DNA of 64,000 bases from assembly GCA_902806565.1 (NCBI GenBank), contig CADCXA010000024.1:806001-870000 (forward strand), read 5' to 3'. The translations under genes and the position numbers were made by a program. Of the stretch, positions 10,874-22,907 are shown in pieces. Origin of the DNA: Hypoxylon rubiginosum. Taxonomy: Eukaryota > Ascomycota > Sordariomycetes > Xylariales > Hypoxylaceae. The notes beneath the pieces are model-generated. The model had not been told where the DNA came from. It saw nothing but the letters and a program-made list of their open reading frames with translations, and ran no database searches. How positions within the stretch are numbered: position 1 is the stretch's first letter; each line of letters opens with the position of its first letter.

Positions 10874-12736
10874 TCACCAGCCCTTCTCATCGCCCACAAC
10901 ACCACCGGCATCATCGACGTCCGCCTGATGCGGCAGCGCGAGCCCGAGGCGCTGCTCGCCGCTGGCCGTGGCCTTGGCGTTCATAACCTCCCACTCGAAC
11001 TCTTTCAGGGCGCGCATCTCGGACCCGAAGAAGAGTAGCGCCAATAGACCGTCGATGGCGCCGGCCAGGAAGCCCAGGCTGCTGAGGACTAGGAATACGA
11101 AGGAGAGAGCCCGCAAGTTCGAGGGGACGAACCACACGGCTACGTAGCAGGCGACGACGACGACGAGCCAGAAGAGGAAGTGGAGAGACCGCCAGCGCCG
11201 CTGGCGCCGCTCGCGCCGGGCGTAGGCGTGGATTATCGAGAGGACCTCGTCGTAGGTGTTGCAGGGCAGGCCGTCGAAGGGTACGGGACGGCGGGGTTGG
11301 GGGTAGTTAGGATTGCTGGGGTGGTTGTTGGGGTTAGCGGAGGGAGAGGAGTCGACGGACTCGGCGAAAAAGGAGCGCAGCTGCTCGTCGAAGGAGGCGC
11401 GGGCGTCGCGGGCGCCGATGCGGGTCTCGGAGCCGGTGGGCGACTGTAGGTACGTTCCGTGCTCAAGAGCCAGGAGCGAGGCGGCGTGGTCGTGGGCGTA
11501 GTGATCGGCGGTCGATGGGTGCGACTCGGGCTTGCCGCTGAGACGCTTGTTGTTGTTATTGGTAGGCGAATTAGGGGATGGCGGGATGGAAGAGTGCCTT
11601 GAAGGGGGAGAGTTGTTGGGCGTGTTGGCGGTAGATGTGTGGAGGAGCAGCGTCGCTTCGACAGAGAAGTGGTCACTGAGGGAGCATCCTAGTTCCGAGT
11701 GTCTCGCGAGCATGCCTACGCGGACGTCCTTAACAACCCAACCTCTACTGGTGTAACCTTCACCGGCGGGATCGCGGCTCGCTCGTGCTGCCGCTGTTTC
11801 GCCGAGACCAATGGATTCCGGGTTCCGGGCCGAAGATACCTGCGGGGAGAAGAATATATAATCGATGCGCTTGCCGCGTGGGTCTGGCGTGTCGGGGGGT
11901 ATGAGCATAGGCCTCTTCCCCGTCCGAAGGGCGCGCTGCTCCGACTTGGGCCATCTCCACGTGTTGTATGCACTATTGCTCGTGACGCCGTTTTCGGCGA
12001 TGTTGAATGCCGCAGTAGGTACGGGACGGCGGCGGGCGCGCTCCAGCTCGTGAGAAGCAGAGCCGAGGGACGAGTCCGGGTTTACCACCCGCCACACGTC
12101 TTTGATAGGCGCGTGGGCCGTGAACATGCGATACGATAGTGACAAAGGCACATCGTTAAAATCGCCGAGCGCGACGGCCAGATGACCCCTCTCAGCGGCG
12201 CCGCGGACCAGCTTCGCTATCTCCCAAGACTGGGCCAGGCGATGGACAACGTAGCTATCCGTCTGTTTCGGCTCGTGCTCGTAGATGGCGTGGGTGTGGG
12301 TGTTGAATACCTCGACAACGTCTTTCCCGCCCGGCCCGTACCTGATCTTGGCGCACGCGACGCCCTTGCCGACGAACCAGTCGCCACGGAAGAAGGCGGT
12401 CGGGCGACCGCTCAGCGGGTACCTAAACATGGTGCTCTCCTCGATGGGCCACCGCGACAGGATGGCGAGGCCGCCACCGAAAGCGCCGCTGTGGTAGAAC
12501 TTGCCGAAGGGTAGGATGAAGCGGGTCTCGCGCCGCACGCTGCGGTAGTCCTCCTGGGTCCAACATTCTTGCAACGCGACGATATGCGGCGGAGGTTCAG
12601 CGGCGGCGAGTTCCCGGCCGATAGCAGTTAGGCGCTCGGCGCGGTGGGCACTTAGATGTAGCAGTCCCCAGCAGTTGAGGGTGATGATGTTGAGTTCGGT
12701 GGGAAGTTCCTCCATCCTGAATTCTGTTTCTTTCAT
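10874..12736 (-). CDS. ISC1: Inositol phosphosphingolipid phospholipase C (Isc1/neutral sphingomyelinase)
   Basis: A membrane phospholipase C hydrolysing complex sphingolipids to ceramide, of the endonuclease/exonuclease/phosphatase fold. A single exon of about 620 residues. The N-terminal catalytic domain shows LNCWG, LQECW (metal-binding Glu), GGGLAILSRWP, the P-loop-like GKGVACAKI, NTHTHAIYE, LGDFND, RIDYIFFSP and LSDHFSV, the full Mg-dependent catalytic set. A Ser/Pro/Asn-rich linker follows. Two membrane segments lie at about residues 517-571 (FLFWLVVVVACYVAVWF and the next hydrophobic stretch), as in yeast Isc1 and mammalian nSMase2-type enzymes, followed by a 49-residue tail. The open frame extends to 12808 but begins there with TTG. 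The first in-frame ATG is 12736; the ATG at 12715 (MEELPTELNI) is an equally good start and sits nearer the conserved core. Confidence 0.93.
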   Translation of the reverse strand: MKETEFRMEELPTELNIITLNCWGLLHLSAHRAERLTAIGRELAAAEPPPHIVALQECWTQEDYRSVRRETRFILPFGKFYHSGAFGGGLAILSRWPIEESTMFRYPLSGRPTAFFRGDWFVGKGVACAKIRYGPGGKDVVEVFNTHTHAIYEHEPKQTDSYVVHRLAQSWEIAKLVRGAAERGHLAVALGDFNDVPLSLSYRMFTAHAPIKDVWRVVNPDSSLGSASHELERARRRPVPTAAFNIAENGVTSNSAYNTWRWPKSEQRALRTGKRPMLIPPDTPDPRGKRIDYIFFSPQVSSARNPESIGLGETAAARASRDPAGEGYTSRGWVVKDVRVGMLARHSELGCSLSDHFSVEATLLLHTSTANTPNNSPPSRHSSIPPSPNSPTNNNNKRLSGKPESHPSTADHYAHDHAASLLALEHGTYLQSPTGSETRIGARDARASFDEQLRSFFAESVDSSPSANPNNHPSNPNYPQPRRPVPFDGLPCNTYDEVLSIIHAYARRERRQRRWRSLHFLFWLVVVVACYVAVWFVPSNLRALSFVFLVLSSLGFLAGAIDGLLALLFFGSEMRALKEFEWEVMNAKATASGEQRLGLALPHQADVDDAGGVVGDEKGW

Positions 12737-13876
12737 GATTCCTTCTTGTTGTCCTGTCCCTTTTCTAACTCTTGATCCGATGGGATTTCCGAAATTCCAG
12801 ATTTCCAACTTATCCTCGCGTGTCTAATAACACGACCGAGGAGAGTGAGAGCAGTAGGATGGGGAGTCCTGATAATTGGGAATTTGGTATATGAACTAGG
12901 AACTTCTTTCATGTGCCGTACAATGGCTTATGTTCCCCTGTATATAATTACAAGCAAGCGTGTCGACCGGGATGTGGTTTGTGGCGATCCTCTTCGGCCA
13001 GACCTATCACGCTAAGAATTGTTTTACTGGGGTGGCTTTTCTTGGTATACCCAAGACGACGAACGGGAAGAGAAAGTCCCTTTGATCCTTCGAATAGGAT
13101 TGGGCGTTGTAGTAAGGGGGAACGATTCTGCAGGAACTCGTGGGGAAGAGAGAGACAGAGAGACTGACAAACTTGCATGAAGGGTCACTTGATCGTGTGT
13201 TTGTGCTACTCGAGTATTGTTTGCAGGGATCACAAGGTCAATCGCCAGTCTTTTAATGGTCTTCATTAAAAGACGGCATCCTTGCGGCCCTTGCCTTTTC
13301 CTTGCGTGCATACATGTGAGAGTAGAAGAAGGTGGAGAGTAGAAGGTGGACAGAAGGTGGACGGGCATGACAAGGTAGAGTTGCATTGCCCCTGCATTGA
13401 ACTTGTCCAGATCCTAGACCAGGCAAGCCCAGGGCGAGTGCTTTAAGTCGTCCTTTCTGGGTAGGACCTGCCGAGTTGACCGAAAAGAGTGCTTAGGCAT
13501 TATAGCTTCCTCTTATTTGATATACCGTACCTATATCCAATCGATCTAAGGCTAAATCAAGATTAGCGGCCCTCGGAAAGTTCATTAATAGCGGGGCAAG
13601 TTAATTGTTCAGATATCCCAATTACGAAGTAGATCTCGGCAATATCGCGAAATGACCCCGCTAAAATTTTATGGATGTTTCCTTCAGCCTTGTCCTCAAT
13701 CCGTCACCTCCCTTAACCTTGAAGCACGCAAGGCTGCGAATATCTCGACGCTCGTCTTCTGTCTAACTATACTGTTCCATAATCAAGCTCTGGTCTAACT
13801 TTAATACTTCCTCTTTCCCATTTATCGACCAATCTGAATGTGGTAATACTTCGAACTTCACTTCGACATAAACACC
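12737..13876. other. Shared divergent promoter region, ISC1 and SWD3-like
   Basis: About 1.1 kb between two genes transcribed away from each other. No coding frame has a recognisable motif. Pyrimidine-rich leader before 13877. Confidence 0.55.
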
Positions 13877-15599
13877 ATGTCGGGGATCGATTCCACCCCT
13901 ACCTCCCTCCCCGAGCCCCCCACCAAGCGCCGCAAAGTCCACGACGATAGCATCGATTCCACTCCTCAAAGATTCGATACCCCGGATAAGGCGGATGATA
14001 AGCATGCTTTACGCGTATCCATCAGGGAGAAGGAGCTAGATAGTCGATCGGCAAGCCAGAGTCGAAGTAGGAGTCGAAGTAGTAGAAGTCCAAGTCGAGA
14101 GCGCCGCCACGAAACCGATTACTACTCTAGCGATCGCCGTAGCAGGTCGCCGTCCAGCTCGAGATCGTTATCGAGGTCCCGATCCCCGCGCTCGACGAGC
14201 ACCCGCAGCCGCTCCTCGTCCCGATCCCCGTCTCGTCTCAGACCCAGGTCTAGATCAGGATCTCCCCGGTCGCGATCGCGATCATTATCCCCCTCCCGCT
14301 CAGACCTACGATCTCCCTCGCGTCTCCGCGATGTGCTGGTAGACCACGACCCCTTGTCGACGACGCCCCCCGCGCGGCAGCCGGTGCAGCCGCACTACGT
14401 GCCGCGGTTGGTGCTGACGGGCCACTCGCGCGCCATATCGCAGGTGCGCATCTCGCCGGACGGCCGGTGGATCGCGTCCGCGTCGGCGGACGCGACGATC
14501 CGGATCTGGGACGCGGCGACGGGCGCGCACATGGACACCCTGGTCGGCCACGTGGCCGGCGTGTCGGCCGTGGCCTGGGCTCCCGACAGCCAGACGCTGG
14601 CGACCGGATCCGACGACAAGGCCATCCGCCTCTGGGACCGCGTCACCGGCCGCCCCGCCCGCGTCAAGCCCCTGCTCGGCCACCACAACTACGTATACTG
14701 CCTCGCCTTCTCGCCCAAAGGCAACATCCTAGCGAGCGGTAGCTACGACGAGGCTGTCTTCCTCTGGGATGTGCGTGCCGGCCGGCAGATGCGGAGTCTG
14801 CCGGCGCACAGCGATCCCGTAAGCGGAATCGACTTTTGTTGCGATGGTACTCTGGTCGTGAGTTGTAGCACCGACGGGTTAACGTAAGCTTCACTTTTTC
14901 TCTCTTCTTCTCTGCCGCCTACCGAAGCTACCTGACTTAACTAACCGGCTCTACCAAAACAGCCGAATATGGGACACCTCGACAGGCCAGTGCCTGCGCA
15001 CCCTCGTGCACGAGGACAACCCGCCCATCACGTCGGTCTGCTTCGCGCCCAACGGCCGCTACGTGCTGGCCTTCAGCATGGACTCTTGCCTGCGGCTGTG
15101 GGACTACGTATCCGGCACCGTCAAGAAAACGTACCAGGGCCACGAGAACTCCAAGTTCAGCATCGGCGGCTGCTTCGGCACCCTGACGCCCGCAACTACG
15201 ACAGGCGCGAGCGCGGACGTGGACGCGGATGCGGATGGTACGGGCAGCAACGGCGAGGGCGCCTTCATCGTGGCGCCCAGCGAGGACGGCGACGTCGTGC
15301 TCTGGGACGTCAAGACCAAGCGCATCGTGCAGCGCGTGCGCGGCGCCCACGAGGGCGTCTGCTTCTGGGTCGACGTCAACGGCGAAACTATGGCTAGCGC
15401 CGGCCAGGACGGCCGTATCAAGGTGTACCGGCACCAGGGCCCGGAAACAATCTTGCCGGACGCTGACGATGCGAGCGGCAAGGTCAACGGCGTGGCTTCG
15501 GGGATTAAGGCGCTAGACGTCAACGAAACGACAGTCATGGACGGCGTCAGTGGGAGCGTGACGCCGCTTAAGGAAGAGGATGTGAAGAAGGAGGAGTAG
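13877..15599 (+). CDS. WD40 protein, COMPASS subunit Swd3/WDR5 type, with RS-rich N-terminus
   Basis: A 547-residue seven-bladed WD40 protein, closest in pattern to the Swd3/WDR5 subunit of the Set1/COMPASS H3K4 methyltransferase. Exons 13877-14883 and 14963-15599 (GTAAGC donor; junction GLT-RIWDTSTGQ). Residues about 1-25 carry a PTKRRKV nuclear signal, and about 55-150 are a dense Arg-Ser dipeptide region resembling an RS domain of splicing factors. WD repeats begin near residue 180 (LTGHSRAISQVRISPDG, IRIWDAATG, GHVAGVSAVAWAPD, IRLWD, GHHNYVYCLAFSPKG, VFLWDVRAG, RIWDTSTGQCL, CLRLWDYVSG, GHENSKF, VLWDVKTK, IKVYRHQG). An acidic-Ala insert sits in the sixth blade. The WD part fits WDR5/Swd3 well; the RS head is not part of the yeast or animal proteins, so a distinct nuclear WD40 paralogue is the main alternative. 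Confidence 0.85.
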
Positions 15600-16364
15600 T
15601 GACGGGTGTGATAGGGGATACATATAAGGGGGAAATGAGAGGATGAACAAGACAGGCTAGAACTGTTTTATGCATATGACTTCTGGGAAGCACTGGCAGC
15701 AGCAGCAGTTTGGCATGAGGCTTGATTGAACCATAATATACCCATACATGCGCGTATACCTACCTTATACTCAAACTAATGATCAAGTGAAAGGCGCGGA
15801 TTATAGCTACATGATCTCGCGAAAGAATGGATACCCACGCGGAACAGCCTTTTAAATGCCTACGTTAGGTAGTACGCAAGTTAACCCGCAGTCTTATAAT
15901 AGTCTAATAGTCATCAGAGCAGCCAGGCAAGAACAATGCTCAGCACGAAATATGTATAGGTATGAATAGCGATCGCATGTACATGTAAGTACTAAAAACC
16001 TATGTCAATTATGTAGGTACACAAAGAAGAAGAAAAAACAACAATAAACCCCCTTTCCGCATATCAAGAGGCAAAACTCCGTAAACACCATAGACAATGA
16101 CAATGACGACGATGATGATGAACTTCTTTCTTTCTCCGCGTCCCGCACGCCAACGCCCCCTATCGACAAGTTTGTGCTTTGGGAAATTTGCAATACTTCG
16201 CAAGTTCCTCTCCTTTCCTACGTACAGTATTTACTATTTACTATTATAGCTTTCCGCATCCCCCAACCCCCTTCACTCTGAATCAACTAACTTTCAAGAC
16301 CGCATGGCACATCAAAAAGGCTGGGTTAGGTAGGTAGGGGTACACCTCTCTCTCTCTCTCTCTA
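15600..16364. other. Convergent intergenic region, SWD3-like to UBR1
   Basis: 3' flanks of two converging genes. Contains a CT microsatellite at about 16347-16362 directly after the UBR1 stop. No gene seen. Confidence 0.55.
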
Positions 16365-19300
16365 TTATATAGTCTCCCAGCCGCCGTTGTTGATGTCGGC
16401 CTCGAGCTTCCTGCTGATGAAGCTGGGGATGCCGTGGCCGAGCCAGAGGCTGCGGAGCATCGTGTCGTAGCGCCGCTGGTTGAGGAAGAGCTGGCGCCCG
16501 TGCCGCAGGCCGATGTCCACCTCGCCGTACCGGTCGATGTACGGCGCGCTGCTGAAGCTGCCCGACTTGCGGTGCAGGTAGAAGATGGCGCACTTGCGGA
16601 TGTTGATGAAGAGCCCGATGTTGCTTTGGCACCTATGACGAAGAATTTCAATTTAGCAAAAGGGAAGAAAAAAAAACCCAAATCAAGAGGATTAGTTAGG
16701 AGGTACTTACTTGAACAGCATATGTTGCTGCGCGCCGCCAATCTTCATTGTCGGCTTGTTCGGCCCCGGCTCTCGGTACTCCATCATACAGCACATAGTC
16801 TGGCCGCAGAACATCTCGCCGCACATCAGGCACACCATGGGATCCGATAGGTCCTTACCCGTCTTGGGACATCTCCTCTTGGAGTACTCTTCGATGAGGG
16901 TATCGAAGTTCTTCGGCAGGCCGACGAGCTCGAATATGCCGGGGTGGCTTATCAGCTGCTCCACGGGGGTCACGCGTCGGCGCACGTACGAATGTATCCA
17001 GTGGTGAAGCCAACCTTTCACGATCCCTTCCGTGTTCGGCGGCCAGTCGAACTGGGTGCCCAGGGGCGTCAAGGCCGTGCACATCTCGTCAAAGGACGGC
17101 AACCGCAGTGCGGCTGTCAGACGAGTGAGTTCGTCCGCTTCCGGAACCGGGGATATGTGGCTATTGAAGTCGACGCCGAGATGGACATGGAGCAGTATTG
17201 TTGCCTTTCGCAAGAATACTAGAGCGTACTTTCTGACGAAGGAATGTATGTCTTCCAAGCTGTCTAAGCCTGATTGGTCGAAACTGGCCTGAAGGACGAA
17301 TGGAGATGGCTCCAGGCCGATGTTCATCGAGGTGCTCATGACATAATGGAAGAAACTGGCAAAGTTGTTCATCGCAGGGTCATCGCTGTTCCTTTTGCTC
17401 ATATATTCGAGCAATTTAGAGAATGGAAGACTGCGAGATATCTGATGGACCACCTTGACTATCTCAGCGAGGTAACAAAGTCGAACCAAATGCATCGGAT
17501 CCATGTTCTGCGCTACAGCAACGCCGAACATGGCCTCGCACAAGAAGATGAACGCATCTTCGCTTAATAGCGGCGAATGCTCGTCAAACGGTTGGCGGCT
17601 GTGCGCAAGCGGCGATTCGAAGTACGGCGCTATGAAGAGTTGGTAGAACTGGCGTTCGCTGGCTTTGCAAAACTCCAAATCAGTCTGGTTATCTCCACCG
17701 TGCCTGAGACCGCCAACTGCTATATATGACGAAACCGTCTCGGACAGAATTCGAAGCTGAACTAGGAGTTGCTCCGGTATCCTTTCGATCAAAGTCATTC
17801 CGTACTGAGATTCAACACCTCGCTGCTGTATCTCAGCCGCGGAAATTGAATAGCCGACAGATCGTGCTAGCGTGTCACTGGCATATAAATCATCTCCCCT
17901 ATCCTCATCATCACTAACCACGACGAGCGCGTTCTTGTGAAGCGTGTCACGTAGGCGTCGATAGATTAGCATCAGCTCCACATCGCCGTGCTGTGACTCT
18001 GGCGGGGAGTGCGATCGGACACTCGATCCGGGCGTAGCCGAGAGAGAATAGGTGTCGCTAGAAGAAGCTACAGAAGACACAGATCGTAAGTTGCTATGCT
18101 CCCAGACGGAAAAGGGCGGCAGGCTAGAGCTAGACTTTTCAAATAGACCGAGACTCTCCGGCATTTTTGTACGTAAGTAATTGATAAACGCAGTCTGAGA
18201 CTGCTCACGGGTTACGAGTGCGGTCCAATGACGCCCAGTCATATGTTTCATGACGAAAGAAGAGAAATCCGTGTCGGTTTGTAAGATCCCCGGGTAACAT
18301 TCCTCTTTGCCGTCCCAGGTGATAGGTAGGAATGCGTTACCAAGGGCCTTGCAGAGGGGGCAAACGAACTCTAAACGTTCTAGAGATTCGGGATGATGAC
18401 GGGCGATCTGGTGTCCATGTCGACGGCCAGTTGCCTCCAGGTACATATCGAAGCAACTAAAGTGCATGATATGGCCACATCCGACAGAGACGGGTCCTGT
18501 CCGACAGAGCTTGGCAGGGAATCCTTTGCCGAGGCCTTGCTTTTCGGTGAGGAATTTCTCACCCTTTGCGTTGACCTTTTCTACCATCACCCTATTTTCA
18601 TGGGCAAGCCCAAACGGTCTTATCTCCTCGGCCGAGCGATCAAGATTCGCCGGTGTATTTGCAGCCTCCCTAACGAAAGCTGGGTCTTGCAAATCGGTTT
18701 GTCGTAGGATCTTGCTCTGGGTGAAGAGCGCGAAAGTCCCGTAGAGACGCCCGTCATCGGTATCTTCCTGACACAGTATGCAAGTGCCTCTTGGATACTT
18801 CCAAAAGTTCTTCTGCTCTTCTGCTGGCTTTGTCTCGTCCATTTCGTCCCACTCCTCTTCGCCCCAATCGACATCCCCTTGCATTTCTAGGAAGCTCTTT
18901 TGCTGCTGTTGGAATTGCGCCATGACCTTCGCTTGGCGATCAAGGGCCGCTTTCTTCTTTCTTTCGCGTTCTTCTTCGGCGTTGTGGGTGCTCGCTGGCG
19001 ACGCTGTATCAATTCGGTCTACTGATATGCCTAACCGCGAGTAGGCCGTTTCAAACTGGAATGGGTATTTTTGCTTCATTCTCTTTAAGATCAGTGCGAT
19101 TTTGGGATGACAGGCTTTGAATTCCTCTTTGGTCGATAATATCTCAAGGAGGGAGACAATAGTCTTGGAGTTTGGGGCGTCCTGCATGAAATTGCTACGC
19201 GCATGCGTCGTCAAAGCAATATAGACGAAAGATTCAATGCTGGTTGGGTTGGTCTCGCTTGCCTTGTCCTCAGAAATGGCAATAAGAATCAAATGCAATA

Positions 19301-22300
19301 CGAGTTGCAAGAAAGTCTCTAATCTAGAAGCAGCCACTTTAGGCGTTAACTTGGCCGCGACGAGAGGGTACAACAGGCAATAGTAGATTATCTGCGCGAA
19401 CATCCCAGTGCTGGTGAATTTCGCCAACCCCACGAAAGCGCCAGACTCAATCGGCCGGAGTCTGGGCTCGTATACAATTTCTTCAATGGATTTTCCGGTC
19501 CTGTTGGCCATCCACTTGCGGTAAGCGGTCTCCGATTCCTCGCGTTGATTTTTGTTGTAGTGCGCGATATATGGATCGATATCTTCGATGTACTGCGGCT
19601 TGAGCTCAAAAGTTCCTACGTCTGAGACACCCTCGGGAGGCTTGAAGGTGGCTACCTCATCCAGCACGCGCTGGAAGTCTTCTTGGTCGTGGAATTTCTC
19701 GGGTAGCTTGCTAGATATCTCATTGAAAGATAGTGGCTTGGAGCACAAAACATGAGTTATATCCCTACGCATCGCCATCAGATGCGTCTGCTGCTCGTCC
19801 GTTACTGGGATAAGCGAGGTTCGGTCACTCAGCAATACTATCAGGAAATGAATCATATCCTCGACTACGTCAAGGTGCTGGCTTTCATCCTGGGCTGTTG
19901 AAGTAATCTCGAAAAATCCTTTAAGCCAGTTTTCCATACCGAAACGGTCGACAATCGACGCAAGAATGCGGCTCGGGTTGCAGACAACCATCGCGGTCTG
20001 GAGCAGGAATATGTCTCGCGCATGGGTTACATCTCGGTGGAGGACATTCTTGTAGGTACCAGCTTGATGTCTAAGGCTTATGCCGTTGCGCACCCACATT
20101 CCTGCTTTGATCTGGGCAAGCCACGTGCAGACTCGCAGAGGGTAGTCAAGCGCAGCCATGAGATAGTCCTCAGGGGCGTATTCTCGTCTAGGCATGCTCT
20201 TACGGCCCATAGACCTTGGTTTCATCCTCAGGTCTTGAGAAGTGAAACTGAGAATCGATCGAAGTTCTTGCGGGGACATGTGCTTCCCGCATTCAATCAG
20301 CCACGACAGAGTATAGTGTAACGCATGATGGAAACTGATCGACTGCTCCTCCACAACGAACTTGACAACTTCGAATTTAGTAGCTTCACCAGCAAACTCG
20401 AAGTCGCTTAGCGTCTTGAATCGCACCTCGTCTTTGATCTCGGCCTGGGTAAACCGAGAGCGCTCGGCACCGATCGAGTTGATTATAACGCTCTTCGCCG
20501 TTGTTCGCAATGCTCTCGATAGGTACGACGAGTCTTGCTCTGGGAGATTACGGAAGGAACCAGATAGAAGTCTGCAGAGCCTATTAATCTCCCGTGTCAT
20601 CAACGAGGCGCCAATCCAGCTGTCAGTCTCATATTCCACATGCTCCCCGACGGCTCGTACGTTCGGGCAGATGCCTTGATGAAGTTTCACCAAATCGAGG
20701 AATTGTAGCAGATATCTCTCTTCCGTCCTCATCCGCTCCTGGACATGGATCGAACCGAGAAGGTACTTCAAATCAACGTAGAAGTGATACATCCGCCGAT
20801 TCGTGACCGAACCTGTGTCGAAACCAAGGACAGCACTAGATGAGACTTCCCACGGATGGCCAACTTGCCGGGTAGTTAAGAAGGTGTATAAAATAGCCAT
20901 GAGGGTCGTCAAAAAGTTACCCCTCTCCATTACTTCGGCGGTAATAGAAGGTGTGGTCAGCATCTGTAGGGAAATATTGATAATCGAGTGGTCAGGTTCC
21001 CGGTCTCCTATGAGATACAGCTGCGCTAAAGTCGTATATAGAGCAGCGAATCTAAGGCCCAAGACTCTTTTGAATTCGGGGATCGTTACTACCGTAGAGA
21101 TGTATAACGAACGCAGGTCATTGCGGACCTTCTTCCACATTCTTAAATCGAATAGAATTAACCAGTCTAAACGGACTCGTTGGAAAACGTCCTCAAATGG
21201 ATGTACACTATCACGTTCCATGTAGGCTGCTGGCGTTTCGACCCAGTACCGCCCCGGTTTCGGGGGTCCAGTCTTGCCTCCCTTTGACAGACCAGGAGTC
21301 TTAGGAATCTCAATATTAGCTTTCGCATACACTGTTGGAGCTATTAAAGGCTCTGCGGTATCCGAGTCTGACGGCGTGAGGTCTCGATCTCGTTCTCGAG
21401 CTGCACGTCTCGGCGCGGGAGGGGGAGGGGGCGGCGGAGGTGGTGGATATCCCGCTATGGTTGCTTCCTCCTCTTCTAGCGACGCAACGTTTGGCCCAAT
21501 CCAGTCGGGAACATTTACATCAGTGCTTGCTTCTGGTCGCGCATCTACCATCATTACATCCTCTTCGTCCTCTTCGTCTTCATCGTTATCGTTATCCTCC
21601 TCTCCGCTAGAGGGAGTTTGATTGCCGCCATCCATATCTTCATCGTCATCTTCTTCTTCATTATCGTCATCGTCCGAGTCGAGGAACTCTGCCAAGGTGG
21701 CAGTATTCCCGGTCTCGGCGAGGAACCTTGCTCTCTGTATAATTATCGCGGCGGTATGAGCCTCGAGCGGATCATATTCAAGCTTCTGTTCGTCTTCAAG
21801 ACCATCCTTACCGGGCATGGCATGCGTCGCTGGGCTTCCCTTACGCCAGGGCTTTAGCAGTTCTTCGCAAACGACCGTCCTAAGGATGTTGTGGTCGCTT
21901 CCCACCGAGCACCCCGAAATATCATTCAGCCAGTCGATCATTGTCCCGCACATTTGCTCCCGGAACGTGTCCCTCGACGAACGAATCGTTACAGTGATCT
22001 TGATGTGCTCGAGGACGGCGGCGCATCTTAGTAGCTTGTCGATACTCGAGTCATACTTCAAGATACTCCTACCAATCGAGTCGGTTTCTAGGGCACGGTT
22101 ATATCCTTCATCAAGAGTTGTGCTGCACGCTCGTGCAACTTGGTCTTGAACCTCCTTCACAGTATGCTTCTCATCGTTCCAGAGCAACAAGGCAAATTCT
22201 TCGGGAGAGTCGACATCTCCTCCGCAGTAAGTTGACGCCAAGCGGGACATCTTTTCGTCCTGCTCAATGGATTCTTTTGTCTTTGGCTGTCTGAGTTGTT

Positions 22301-22907
22301 CAGGGGCGCAGGAGATGACATCGCAGATAAAATCGAAGACTCGAGAGACAGTCATGCGAATGTTGTCAACAACCTCCTCAGATAGACCAGCAACATCTTT
22401 ACCTTTCCCTTTCGACTTGTCTTCTTCTTGCTCGCTATGGATGGTACAGAACATCGGGATCTTCCAAGCCTCGGGATCTCCACAATCGCAGCAACCACTG
22501 TTTCCTGGCGTTATCGAGATTCTTACCATATGACCCGTATGGTCTGTGGCATTAAAGCATTTGCTACAGAGACAGCACGTCTCGTCAGTGCTACAGGTCT
22601 TACAACCATACGTCGCCTCCCCAGCTTTGAATATGTGGCCACAGGATTTGCCGCGAGCGGCTTCGGTGTACTCGGCCCCATCTACGGCTCCCTGGGCTTC
22701 GCGAAGCTTCAGCGTGCCCTTAGGCGTGACCTTGCCGTCGGGGAAGAACAAGCGCATATTCTCGGGTTTCCCTCCAGCCATAGACCAGAATAGATTATAC
22801 AGCAGATCGCGGCAGGCGGATTCGTCGTATCGGTACCCATGACGTCTCGGCAGCTCTATCAGGTGCTGACAGAGCTGCAGCTCTTGCGTAGACATTGCGG
22901 GGTCCAT
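16365..22907 (-). CDS. UBR1: N-recognin E3 ubiquitin ligase Ubr1
   Basis: The E3 of the N-end rule (N-degron) pathway: it binds destabilising N-termini and ubiquitinates substrates with Rad6-type E2s. Exons (minus) 22907-16711 and 16632-16365, 2154 residues; the single intron 16633-16710 has a GTAAGT donor near the 3' end. From the N-terminus: UBR box about 89-158 (CGHIFKAG, CKTC, CCLCSKCF, HTGHMVRI, GCCDCGD), ClpS-like domain about 233-310 (EEFALLLWNDEKHTVKEV, for bulky hydrophobic N-termini), an acidic Asp/Glu run and a ten-Pro run, a helical body, an atypical RING starting at Cys1376 (CILCQED) and ending near 1520 (CGHIMHFSCF, CPLCKALGN), and the C-terminal autoinhibitory Cys/His domain (CPKTGKDLSDP, CLMCGEMFCGQ). 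The frame extends to 23042 but starts with TTG; the first ATG is 22907, close to a second at 22895. Confidence 0.96.
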
